Positions 1 through 10,457 of a stretch of 64,000 bases of DNA are shown here, one piece after another. Position 1 is the first letter of the stretch. Every line of letters begins with the position of its first letter. The notes beneath the pieces are model-generated. The model was not told where the DNA came from, did not search any database, and saw only the letters and a program-made list of their open reading frames with translations. The position numbers and the translations under genes are program-made. Source of the DNA: Porodaedalea pini (Eukaryota > Basidiomycota > Agaricomycetes > Hymenochaetales > Hymenochaetaceae); assembly GCA_002794775.1 (NCBI GenBank), contig NBAY01000010.1, positions 434,001 to 498,000 on the forward strand, in the 5' to 3' direction.

Positions 1-1953
1 GACCTTAACGCAGGGAAGTCCACGCTTGTCAATGCACTTCTGCGCCGCGAGATCATGCCCGTCGACCAGCAACCGTGCACGACTGCCTTCTGCGAGGTCC
101 ACGATGCCGCGGAGAACGACGGAAAGGAGGAGGTTCATGTCCTCACGGTCGCGGATGCCAGCAGCTACTCGCCCAAGGACGAATCTACATTTGTGCGCGC
201 GCACATTGATGACCTTGATGATCTTATCTCGGATAACGAGGACAGTAAACAAATGGTGAAGGTGTACATCAACGACCCGCGCGACGCTGCCGAGTCGTTC
301 CTCAACAATGGCATCGCCGACATCTCGCTCATTGACGCACCCGGTCTTAACCGTGACAGCGTTAAGACGACCGCTCTTTTCGCGCGCCAGGAGGAGATCG
401 ATGTCGTCGTGTTCGTCGTCTCCGCTGAGAACCATTTCACGCTTTCTGCGAGGGAGTTCCTCGAGACTGCCAGCCGCGAGAAGGCCTACGTCTTTATCGT
501 CGTTAACAAATTTGAGGGCATCCGCAACAAGGAAAAGTGCAAGAGCCGCGTACTCCAGCAAATCAAGGAGCTCAGCCCACGCACATACGATGACAATGGG
601 GATCTAGTGCACTTCGTCGATTCATCGTCCGTACTTGGTGTGCACCCCTCCAACCCAGCATTCGAGACACTCGAGTCCTCCCTCCGTTCCTTCGTTCTGC
701 TCAAGAGGTCAAAGTCAAAGCTTCACCCGGCTGCGACGTACCTCACACACTTGCTAGCTGACGTCGACCTCCTTGCGGGCTCAAACGCGATCCTTGCGAA
801 GGCAGAGCTGGAAAAGGCGAAGGACGATCTCAACCGCGCGCGCCCAGTTTTGGAAAAGATGAAGAACGGACGCTCAGGGCTGGAGGAAAGCTTGGAGCAG
901 GTCGAAGAAGACAAGACAGCGAAGGCCAGCCGCACGACGATAGACATGCTCTCGCAGGCACTCGAGCGCGTCGGTTCCGGCGAGCTGGCTGTAGAGCAAT
1001 CGCTCGTGTCCATGCCTTCTTACCCAGGCCTCCTTCGTATATTTGATTACGTGTACGACGTCCGTAAGGCGCTGCTTGCGAGTCTTGATGCTGCAGTCAA
1101 ACTCGCGGAGAATGAAGCGCGTACTCTGACCACGGACGGTGTCAAGGATATCAGTGCACTTGGGGACCGCTTCCTTCCCGAAGGTGTCGAGCGCTCGCGC
1201 CGAGTCTTCATGCCTGAGGCGATGTTCGCGCGCCAGCGCAGTTCCAAGAATGGTAAGGTCCGTCACGGATCTGACGGTGCGATCGTCGCAGGCGGTTTGT
1301 ATGGACTCGGAATTGGCCTCGCGCAGCGCCCTGAGCTACTTGATACTTCTGTTCTCGATATCGTCGACTTCAACCACCACTTCAACTACTACTTCGGTAA
1401 AAGCGAGTCGAGGGACCTTATCGTTGCGGAGAAAGATGACGAGGGCGTGACGAGTGCACTCGGTATAGCGTCTGTTGGGCTGGGCGCGCTCAGCATGATT
1501 GGCGGAAAGGCACTGGGCGTGAGCAGCATCATCGAGGGCACCGCGCGTCTGTCCGACCTCTTCGGCAACGAGACCGCGCGCAAGTGGGCGGCACCCGTCC
1601 TCGGCGCTGTTGTAATTGGCCTCGGCGTGTACCTCGTCGTCGAGCTCCCGAGCAGCGTCCCGCGCACCGTCGGACGGCGCGTCCGTGCCGCGCTCGTGCA
1701 CCCAGATGCCTCGGGTGTGACCTTCGTGAACGCTCAATCGGCACGCGTGTCGCGCGAGACGCGCAAGGTGCTGCGGCTCGCGGCGTACGAGCAGCGTGAG
1801 CGCTTCCGCCAGGCGATGGAGACGAGCACGAAGGAGGTGGAAGGTGCGGAGCGCGTGGAGCGCCAGGCGGAGAAGGCGCTTGCGTGGTTCGGCGACGTGC
1901 AGATGCGCACTGGAAACGTACGCACGGATGTCGAGGCTATAGGCGATCTTTGA
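1..1953 (+). CDS. FZO1: Mitofusin, 3' part (dynamin-like GTPase of the outer mitochondrial membrane)
   Basis: Mitofusins are membrane-anchored GTPases that tether and fuse mitochondrial outer membranes. The reading frame is open from base 1, so the 5' end lies outside the window; 650 codons and the TGA at 1951-1953 are present with no intron. The frame opens inside the G1 loop (DLNAGKSTLVNALL). It then shows the G2 threonine in PCTTAFCEV, G3 as DAPGLN near residue 115, and G4 as VVNKFE near residue 170, followed by a coiled-coil-rich helical region. Near residues 522-548 a hydrophobic stretch (WAAPVLGAVVIGLGVYLVVE) matches the paired membrane segment, followed by a basic helical tail as in yeast Fzo1. 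Motif order, membrane position and C-terminal length fit the family. Only the N-terminal heptad region is missing, because of the window edge. Confidence 0.93.
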   Translation, partial: DLNAGKSTLVNALLRREIMPVDQQPCTTAFCEVHDAAENDGKEEVHVLTVADASSYSPKDESTFVRAHIDDLDDLISDNEDSKQMVKVYINDPRDAAESFLNNGIADISLIDAPGLNRDSVKTTALFARQEEIDVVVFVVSAENHFTLSAREFLETASREKAYVFIVVNKFEGIRNKEKCKSRVLQQIKELSPRTYDDNGDLVHFVDSSSVLGVHPSNPAFETLESSLRSFVLLKRSKSKLHPAATYLTHLLADVDLLAGSNAILAKAELEKAKDDLNRARPVLEKMKNGRSGLEESLEQVEEDKTAKASRTTIDMLSQALERVGSGELAVEQSLVSMPSYPGLLRIFDYVYDVRKALLASLDAAVKLAENEARTLTTDGVKDISALGDRFLPEGVERSRRVFMPEAMFARQRSSKNGKVRHGSDGAIVAGGLYGLGIGLAQRPELLDTSVLDIVDFNHHFNYYFGKSESRDLIVAEKDDEGVTSALGIASVGLGALSMIGGKALGVSSIIEGTARLSDLFGNETARKWAAPVLGAVVIGLGVYLVVELPSSVPRTVGRRVRAALVHPDASGVTFVNAQSARVSRETRKVLRLAAYEQRERFRQAMETSTKEVEGAERVERQAEKALAWFGDVQMRTGNVRTDVEAIGDL

Positions 1954-3090
1954 GGAAAGGTACTATCGGGTCTTCGACGTCTCCCGGACGAATATAGCAT
2001 GTCGGGTTTTTTTTCCCTTCCAGTTCGTTTCTCGCGAAGAAAGTACTGCCTTCTTACATATGCATCCCCATTTCTTTTCGTTCTCTTCTATGTGCAGCTA
2101 ATAGTGTTGCAGTACATCACAATTCAATCAACGCTCGGCAGCGCTGCGAGCTCTTAGTCTTACGCCCAGAGACCTTTATTTCGACTCAAAGCAAAGGCAT
2201 CCTTACTTCCAACTTTCTTACTGCTACACCACGCCCGACCTGCGTTACTTGATTCTTTTCTCCTTTCGTTTCTGCGGCTCAGGTCTATTTACATTTTGCA
2301 TATTGCGTAAGATACGAAATGCGTATCAGGGGTACACTCCATTTTCAACTTCAAATTTCGACCTTCCGACTAGAGTCGCTCGTTCTCTTTGTTTCATTTT
2401 ACTTCGATTCTGCTTAGTACTAGTAGGTCGAGAGATGAGATACGTGTCGTGTGCTGTAGGGCGCACAGCTTATGGCTTGTAATGAACTGTACAATGTACT
2501 GCATGAGTACAAGGACGAATGGTACTCGTCAGAAGGACCTGTAGTCTTTCAGGAGAGAACTTAGATCAGGCGAGGTGAGTACATGCCCCACTTGAACTTC
2601 GTTACAGACCTGTGCGATCGAGACGGAGGACGAATATTAATGAGGAGGGAATTTGTATACACGTATTGTACATGTACATGTATCCCGCTCGATGGCGGCG
2701 CAGGCGAGATACAGGGAGTAGGGAGTTGATATTAATTGGCCGCCGTACGCGCGTACTTTATTGAGGATGTGCGATTGCAGGGGGTAGTAGTGGCTTGTCG
2801 GAGGGCGAGATTTCGAGGAAAGATGTATAAGGCTGCAAGTGTAGTATAACTCGATGAATGGATGCACTCATTCGAATGAGGGTGTGTAAGCTGTTCATGG
2901 CGCCGGTGTGAAGATTGTCTTTTCCCTCTGTTCCATGTATGGAGGCTGGGAAACTGTTCGTCGTCGTTTGGAGCTCTGAATACGTATAGTGTGGTAAAGT
3001 AATAATAATAGTAGTAGATTATGTAGTTCGAGTGGGAGTGGGCGTGCGTGTGCATGCATTCGAAAGACAAATTAGATACGTACCAGACGG

Positions 3091-3123
<33 letters not shown>

Positions 3124-4611
3124 TACTGCATAGTGGCGATGATCTTCCAAGTTATGCTGCGGCACATTTCGCACATCGTCGGTGTTCATGGAGAGAAGTA
3201 CTAGTGTAAAGATATACAGGGGGGCAAAGCCAAAGGAGAACGGATAAACGTATCGTGGATAGTCTCGAGAGACGTGACGTTGTGCGTTCACCTGGACCTG
3301 AGCCTGAGCCTGAGCCTGATTCTTTTGTTGACAGGCGTACATAGGAGGATGCGGAGCAGCAGATGAGAGGCGTCGCCGAGTATCGCCTCTCGATGATCGA
3401 GAGTACTCTAGTTCCAGTTCCAGTTTGAAATAACTAGCTCTTGTCAGTCAGGCAGCCAGTTAAGCCACTGGCACTCGAGGGGTCTCCTGGATCTGCATAG
3501 AACTTAGAAGGTGGATACAAGACACTAGTACTCGACATGTCAAAGTCAAAGCCCTCGTCGTCATGATCACCTCCATCGACTTATCTGACAAGCCACGGAA
3601 GCTTCAGAAGTCCGAGCCAGCACGAGGTTATCCTTCCGCGTCGAGGGACGAGCCGGGTTGTGCTTGTGAAGCTCCCCGTGCTCCGTGCTCCGATGCCGAT
3701 GCCCCGAGCTGACAGCCTGAGTAGCAAAATAGTAACACGAGGCGGGGGAAGGTTGTAGCGGCCGGAAGTGTCGTTTTTGAATGGCTGGATGGAAGGGGAA
3801 GGAGCGACTACGTGTGTGCAGAGGCTGGAAATGGTGCATACCTTGTTCTTTATTGGGGATTCAAATCCCTCAAAACAGTCAATTCAATTTTATGCGTCTC
3901 TTCAAGCTGCAGTTTTTGCAAGAGCCACAAAAAGAAATGTTTGCCACGTGGAATTGTTTGTTGTCAACTACTTAGCTTTTGAGATATTGCGAGTGATTGA
4001 TATCATGAACTGGAAGCGGCGCGATGCTACGCGAACCACAACTTGGTTTGGCGGTTGTCTTGCGTGGCGACGATCGCTAGTCTTCGAGACTCGCAGGATG
4101 AGGATGAGCTGCAGCCAGCACGCCGTCGACGAGAGAGGTCCTGGACGAGCAGCACGTCCAGACGAGCTTCTCCAAATCTTTTGGTGCCTTGGGTGCTGTA
4201 TTAATATTGAGGACATGGTTAGGTGGCTTCGGGTCCCTTGCCAACGAACGGCGATGTACTCACTAACTCAGGCGCGCATCAAATGAGCTTCATATGCAGC
4301 TTCCCGTCAAAGTCCCGTCCATGCGGAGCGATCATCATTCCCACGTGCCACACGCATACATAAAGCGCACACAAAACGGACAAGAGGCCCATCGTTCTTC
4401 TTCACCCGCCCACTTTCTTCCGTTTCTCTTCACCCTTTCTTTCCGTTTTTTTACACCCCTTTATACGCTGCGCGTATCGCCTGCTTGTTTTTCTTCAACT
4501 TTCATTCAAACAGCTTTCCAACTCGACAGGCTCCAGGTCGCTCAGCTTAACCCGCTCCCGATAATCCACACTCGTTATCAAATTCGAGAGAAAGAAAGGA
4601 AAAATCTAATC
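1954..4611. other. Intergenic stretch with no recognised gene
   Basis: It holds the 3' flank of FZO1 and the upstream region of the secreted-protein gene at 4612. A run of 31 A lies at 3091-3121, and a short CCTGAG repeat at about 3297-3320. Open frames here, such as 3768-4286 on the plus strand, have no recognisable domain or codon pattern. The last 250 bases are pyrimidine-rich with a TATA-like ACATAAAG near 4357, consistent with a fungal promoter. Confidence 0.6.
3091..3121 (+). repeat. Homopolymer A31
   Basis: Thirty-one consecutive A residues are flanked by TACCAGACGG and CTTACTGC. No target-site duplication or retroposed gene body is visible beside it, so it is recorded as a simple repeat. 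Its length may be unreliable in assembly. Confidence 0.9.
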
Positions 4612-5733
4612 ATGAAGTTCATTGACACGATCTGTCTCGCTGCGCTTGTCGCATCAGCCGCTGCTGCGCCCATGCGTGGCTTGCGCCGCCAGGCCGGCGC
4701 TGACGGCCTTACCTTCGCCCAAATCGACGCTCTTACCCCGCAGTTCGGCCACGATGCGAACGTCAACCCTACAGGCACGGGCGACTGCGATGGCGCAGTA
4801 AACGACGCAAATGGGCAGCCCATCAAAGTACCCTGCTCCTGCCCCCCGGACCGTAACACCTTTATCCAGGTATTTTTTATTTGTTTTCGGGATTATTTGC
4901 CTCCGCCTCCGAATTATTCGTTAATCACATCTTTCATCTTCAGAGTCTCGTTGGAAATCTCAACGCGGGACACGTTGTGAACAACCCGAGCGTGGGCATT
5001 TCGTTCCCGACGGACAACTCGATCCCGTCCGTCCAGGCACGCTTCAATGCGGCGACGGTCACGCTGCAGAACTTGAACGGCGAGGGGAAGGGGTGCCCGC
5101 AGTCTTCCACGACGTGGACGGCACAGCTGAACGCCATCCTCGCCGGTGGCTCGTCGAGCAGCGGCAGCGGCAGCGCAGCTCCGAGCACATCCGTGGCGGC
5201 CCCTGCTCCGGCCTCTTCCACGAGCCCGGCTCCCGCTGCTTCGTCCTCGACGGTCAGCGGCGCGGACGGGCTCTCGCTCGCACAGATCGACGCGCTCACG
5301 CCGGACCTCGGCTTCACCGCTGGCGTGAACCCGACCGGCACCGGCGATTGCGACGGAGCCGTGGACGGTGCTGACGGACAGCCAATCAAAGTGCCCTGCT
5401 CCTGCCCGCCCGCGCGTGATGTCTTCGTCCAGGTAAAGAAAATAAAGTCTTCACTGCAATTGTTCTCAATTGAACGGCCGCAATTGTGTTACTCACTCGT
5501 TTTTTTTTTTTTTGTGTTTTTATTTTTAGTCGCTCACGCAGGACATTGCTGCCGGCCACGCGGTGAACAACCCGAGCGTCGCCGTCTCGTTCCCGACGGA
5601 CAACTCGACCGCGTCCCAGATCACACGCATCCAGAGCTCGCTCGTCGCGCTGCAGAACTTGAACGGCGAGGGCCAGGGCTGCCCAGCAGCGAGCACGACG
5701 CTGTCCGCGCAGCTCAAGGCGCTGACGGGCTAA
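4612..5733 (+). CDS. Secreted protein with two tandem cysteine-containing modules, function unknown
   Basis: Exons 4612-4869, 4944-5432 and 5530-5733 give 316 residues, and both introns are GT-AG and keep the frame. Residues 1-19 are a signal peptide (basic start, hydrophobic core, AAAAP), followed by a possible dibasic processing site (RGLRRQ). The mature protein is one module repeated twice. Each module begins DGLxxAQIDALTP, continues with VNPTGTGDCDGAV and QPIKVPCSCPP, then HxVNNPSVxxSFPTDNS and LQNLNGEGxGCP. A Ser/Ala/Pro-rich linker (about residues 165-195) separates them. Each module carries one intron at the same place, between V/I-Q and S-L, so the duplication took the gene structure with it. 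The conserved GDCDG, CSC and GCP cysteines suggest a disulphide fold. I know this pattern only as an uncharacterised basidiomycete secreted family, and I assign no activity. Confidence 0.85.
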
Positions 5734-7111
5734 ACTCCCGTCCTGCGATTCTTGTTTTCCTGTTCATTAATATTGAAGGCGGTCACTCACATTTTGCTGT
5801 TTGATTGATTTTAATATCTGTTGTGCGCGACTTCCCGAAAAGCATACCCCCCCCCCCCCCCCACCACCTCCTCCCGCCTTCTTACGCGACTGACTCACAA
5901 TTGGGTATACCTCCCGAAGCTGCTGTTGATTTTTAGTTTCAGTAATTAGTTTGTAGCTTTGCTGTGATGTGGATTAATATTAATGTGTTTCTAGATCTCT
6001 TTGGGCCCGGGTGCAGAAAAGGCATCTGGTGTCAATTTCATTCAGATTCTTTTCTTTTCTTTTCTTTTGACGGTGTCGGGCGACTTGAGCGTCTTCGTGC
6101 CTGTAAGTTGAGTTGAGTTGGAAGGATCGTGACGAAGTTGGCATTGCACAAGAGACGCGTTGACCCGACTCGGAGCGTAGCCAACGTGTTGTCTAATGTC
6201 TTGACACTATGACAGTCGACTCGATCTTGATGGTCACATGATCATAATCAAATGCCGTACAAATTGCTACAAAACAAACGCTCAGGGGACATGGTACCAA
6301 CATCAAGTGATATTTCATACCTCTCAGGGTGTGCTTCTACGTGAAAATGCGGTTATGAGAAGAAAAAGAAAAAGAAAAAAAAAGGGGGGGGGGGGGGGAG
6401 AACGAGATGAAATTGGTGTGTATTTCTGTTTTTGTTTTGTTTTGTTCAAAACAACTTTTCGTCCCCGAGTCTGCGCGTTTTCGCACAAACTTTTGGATAG
6501 AAGATCCCCGACTCACTGTTCTGTTCTTTGCTTCCGCCCCGAGTGATCAGATCAAAAAAACCCGCTCAGAATGCACACATTGTACATGTATGTCAGGAAT
6601 CTCCCTAAAGTCCTGGTGTACCACGACTTTGCGCTGGCAAAAAAAAACTGAAAGGGGATTCGGGCCCGGGATTGGCTAGTACTACTCTCGGAAGTGCGTC
6701 TTTTAAGGCCCTGTTCGGATCACGATGCGTGATAACGCGTGTTGCTGGCTTAGATTTATCCCTTTTAAAGTAGCTGCGTACTATAGTATCATGATGATAG
6801 GATCAATTGATAGAGAATTGCTGGGATTGGTTTTAAAAGGGATAAGATCGTAGGTAACGTCGTTAGAAATGTGATCCGGAGAGGAATTAAGTGTATGTTT
6901 CTTTACACTATGCCACTGATGACTCGGAGAAAAGAGAGCTAGGGGGAAAGGTCGTGGCGCATGTATGCCATCTCCGAATTCTGATGCTAACAGAATTTGT
7001 TTTTTGCCCATCTACGTCCGAATGCTGGTCCAGTGCAATGATGCTGATGTAGCCATTGTCTGACGAGTATAAATTCCGCGAGCGCACAAGTGCATTGGCA
7101 TACAACAAAGC
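5734..7111. other. Intergenic stretch of unit A, with promoter of the small gene
   Basis: It contains a 16-C run at 5847-5862 and a purine tract ending in 15 G at 6384-6398. Unit B has ordinary sequence where the C run lies and non-homologous sequence where the G run lies. Beyond the 3' flank of the secreted gene and the upstream region of the small gene, no gene is visible; the open frames at 6238-6679 are low-complexity and unsupported. Confidence 0.6.
7068..7073 (+). promoter_or_regulatory. TATA box of the small unknown gene
   Basis: TATAAA lies 44 nt upstream of the ATG at 7112. The same motif and spacing are kept in the second copy (9296-9301, ATG at 9340), in an otherwise near-identical upstream block. 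Confidence 0.6.
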
Positions 7112-7831
7112 ATGAGTCGAACTTCGCAGTCAAACTACGATCCATCCGAAGCAGAGCTGAAACAAAGTAAGACCTTTTACTTGAGAAACGTCCTCTTGAT
7201 CACCAATGCTAATGGAAGTCCTAACCCTTGACTGGAATTCCAGAGTATCCTGAATTTGAGGGCTACTTTATAGAATACCATATCGATTCACGCACAAAGG
7301 TGCATGTTGTGAGAGGTAAGTTTAGCATTAATGTGTACTGTGTTTCGACCAGACCGGAAACCGACTGCCAAAACATTGCTGATCCTACATTTTTGTAGTT
7401 TACCAGGAGAGAAGAGATCGCCGCGGAGAAGGCGATACGAAAGACGATGCCTACAAGGACCTTTACGAGAAGGTGTCGACTAAGAAGTTATCGAAGGATA
7501 GTAGTTACAGGCAGGAGGTGCACAACTGTACGTACCTCTTTGCTCTCTTTTCCAATCTAGTTTTCCCTCTCCCCTTTTGGAGAAAACAAAGAGTATTCCT
7601 TCTGAGCCGTCTTCTGTTTAGATGTCGCACAGAAGAGAGGCTACCTCAAGGAGGATGTGGATGCCCAAGGGAAAGCCACTCTAACAGGTATTGTCAATAG
7701 TCTCCCTGGACTCGAAACGTACATTGACGATGGCTTAATTGTGCATTTGAACAGAGTGGTATTTAGTGGCGGGAGGAGGAGGAACGACGAAAGGAATAGC
7801 TTTCTATGCAGCGCTGCGCGGGAGCCAGTGA
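7112..7831 (+). CDS. Small charged protein of unknown family, intact tandem copy
   Basis: Exons 7112-7166, 7244-7315, 7399-7527, 7622-7687 and 7755-7831 give 132 residues. All four introns are GT-AG, and the summed length is a multiple of three. The model is supported by the diverged second copy, in which the same junctions are conserved, including intron 4 with its GTAAGT donor. The protein has no signal peptide, membrane segment or cysteine. It starts MSRTSQSNYDPSEAELKQ and continues with EGYFIEYHID. A basic-acidic middle follows (ERRDRRGEGDTKDDAYKDLYEKV), then a tail with AFYAALRGSQ. I do not recognise the family. The alternative of reading through intron 4 to a stop at 7863 is disfavoured, because that frame is not kept in the other copy. 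Confidence 0.65.
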
Positions 7832-9339
7832 AGGAAAGGAAGGATACCGATACAAGGCACTGACGGGCTAAATCCGAGTCGCCGTCCCTGTGATTCTTGT
7901 TTCCTCCTGTTCTTGATGCAGTCAATCACATATCTGCCGTTGCTTTAATGCTTGATGCAATTTTTCTTTGGATCTGTTGTGCACGGCTTTCCGAAAGCAT
8001 ACCTCCTCATACAAGACTCGAGATTTTTTGATTGGATATACCTCTTGGAGCTGGTTGATTTAGTCTACTAATCGTATGTAGCTTGGTGTGACGCAGATAG
8101 TGTGGTTTCTTTTGGGGCCCCGGTGCAGAAAGACGTCTGGTGTCAATTCTTCCATTCGTTTTTTCTTTCTTTTCTTTTGCCGGTATTGGGTGACTTGAGC
8201 TGAGTTGTAAGGATCATGACGGAGTTGACAAAAGACGCATTGATCGCAGCCACGTGTGTCTCGACGTTGATGGTCTCATGGCATAATCAACTGCTTTACA
8301 AGTTTCATCTCGTTTGAAAGCCGGCTGTCTTATTTTTATACGAATATTTAATAAGTGTCATGTACGGATAGTATAAGCAGTATAAGCTTCATAGTTACTG
8401 TATCCTAATTTACAGAATGCCAATGTGGAGATGGACGAGAGGGATAGTCTGAGAGGTGTGTGAAACAACTGTTCCGAAGGAGATTTGCAGACGTCTTCTG
8501 TTGCTCTCGCTACGCTATGTTCAGCTCTTTCTCTTCATATGCACACGAGTCAAGGTTCGTAACTTCAGAGCTAGTGACTTCAGGAGTATTACACTCTATG
8601 CCATGGCACCCGTAAAATACGCCTAGATGATACCCGGAATGTGTAGCGTACGTATCTACTATCTTACCTAACGTTGGTACGAAGGTAATGTATAGATCGT
8701 ATTCTGCACCGCTTGAACTCCCTCTCCTACAAGCTACAACGCATAGTACCCCAGGTGCGCTGATAGATGAATCAACTCACTAGGCTTTACTTCCGCCCCG
8801 AGTGATAAGGTCATATAACCCAGATGCACATTGGACTAGTATGTCAGGAATCTCCGTGAGTCCTAGCATACCACGACTTTGCGTCGCAAAAACTGCAAAG
8901 GGATCCGGGATTGGCTAGTACGTTTCGGAAGTACATCTTTTAAGGCCTGTTCGGATCACACATATCGCACGTTGCTAGCTTAGATTTATTCCTTTTAAAG
9001 TAGCTTCATACTATAGCCTGATGATGATAGAATCAATTGATAGAGAACTGCTATGATTGGTTTAAAAGGGATAAAATTCTACTTAACGTCGTTAGAAAGT
9101 GATCCGGAGAGGAATTAAGTGTATGTTTCTTTACACTATGCCACTGATGACTCGGAGAAAAGAGAGCTAGAGGGAAAGGTCGTGGCGCATGTATGCCATC
9201 TCCGAATTCTGATGCTAACAGAATTTGTTTTTTGCTCATCTACGTCTGAATGCTGGTCCAGTGCAATGATGCTGATGTAGCCATTGTCTGACGAGTATAA
9301 ATTCCACGAGCGCACAAGTGCATTGGCATACAACAAAGC
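7832..9339. other. Intergenic stretch of unit B
   Basis: It opens at about 7851 with a remnant of the secreted-protein gene: the last codons and stop (ACTGACGGGCTAA) now sit immediately after the small gene. The rest is the diverged copy of 5734-7111, plus about 450 bases (8320-8780) with no counterpart in unit A. No gene is seen. TATAAA at 9296-9301 is the promoter of the second small-gene copy. Confidence 0.7.
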
Positions 9340-10244
9340 ATGAGTCGAACTTCGCAGTCAAACTACGATCCATCCGAAGCAGAGCTGAAACAAAGTAAGA
9401 CCTTTTACTTGAGAAACGTCCTCTTGATCACCAATGCTAATGGAAGTCCTAACCCTTGACTGGAATTCCAGAGTATCCTGCATTTGAGGGTTACTTTATA
9501 GAATCGATGCGCGCACAAAGGCGCATGTCATAAAAGGTGAGTTTAGTGATGCACGTTGTGTCAATCAGAGACCGGAAACCCGACTCCTGAGATGCTGACC
9601 CTGCACTTGTGTAGTTTACGAGGAAAGGCGTGATCGCCGCGGAGAAGGCGACACGAAAGACGATGCCTACAAGGACCTTTACGAGAAGGTGTCGAATAAG
9701 GACTTACCGCAAGGTAGTAGCTATAGACAGGAGGTGCACAGCTGTACGTACCCCTTTCTTCTCCCTTTTTATGGAGACAACAAAGAGGCATTCCTTCTAA
9801 GACGTCTTCTATTTAGACGTGGAAAAGAAGGGAGGCTATCTCAAGGAAGTTGTGGATGACCAAGGGAAAGCCACTGTAACACATCACGAAAACAAGACAA
9901 ATATTACATTTGCATACATTTAATTGTAAGAAATGAAATATGTAAATTATATGCAAGCCTTGTGGGTAATATTGTACGCCATTACACTGGTCGGCACTTC
10001 TTACAAGGCTCATAATAATTGTCAAAGCTCACAAGACTTATGGAGATTGTAATTCTCCATGATTCTTGTCAGACATTACCAGAACTACAATCACATGTAA
10101 TTACTTGGGACACCAAGAAGAAAATAGAAAAAGTAGCTTTTTGGTTTTCTTTTGCTCCTTTTTTTATTTTATAATATTTCCTTTCTTAACTGTTTCTCAA
10201 ATTTCAGGTTTCTTAATTTCTCAGGTTTCATTCTTTTTCTTAGT

Positions 10245-10320
10245 GCTGCAGGTCTTGAACTCACGACCTCTCTCTTATAATTTGCTTAAGGATTTCAATA
10301 TACCACTAAACCATTTATAC
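10245..10320 (-). repeat. tRNA-like sequence, possible head of a tRNA-derived SINE
   Basis: On the minus strand, an A-box match (TGGTTTAGTGG, 10313-10303) and a B-box match (AGTTCAAGACC, 10261-10251) are about 40 nt apart, as in tRNA genes. The arms do not pair well enough for a functional tRNA, and an AT-rich tail of about 170 bases follows on that strand. This is the layout of a tRNA-derived SINE or a dead tRNA gene. It lies inside the 2.1 kb element, so it was either captured or inserted later. Confidence 0.45.
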
Positions 10321-10457
10321 TTAAATGCAGGTGCAAGGCCAGTACACATGAACAATACGGATCTCATTCAGACCTGGACTTAGAAAACACGTCAAGATGT
10401 GACACATTGTTACACCTTGCTTGCTTCCACCACCATCTTGCCACAAAATTTCTCCAG

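Larger units (their letters stand above)
5718..7850 (+). repeat. Tandem duplication, unit A (about 2.1 kb)
   Basis: This unit begins in the last codons of the secreted-protein gene and ends just after the small gene at 7112-7831. It is followed directly by a diverged copy (unit B). Matching landmarks are GCACTGACGGGCTAAA at the junction near 7857 against GCGCTGACGGGCTAAA at 5721, the GTGCAGAAA...TCTGGTGTCAAT stretches near 6010 and 8123, and a near-identical 300-bp promoter and exon 1 (6890-7200 against 9117-9430). The segments 6260-6530 and 8320-8780 do not match, so one copy has since gained or lost sequence. Confidence 0.8.

Noticed and set aside
3091..3121. Poly-A tract as the tail of a retroposed gene
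   Set aside because: No target duplication and no gene body on the 5' side; treated as a simple homopolymer.
3768..4286. 172-codon open frame upstream of the secreted gene
   Set aside because: Composition looks random (many Arg, Cys, Trp), with no domain and no splice partner.
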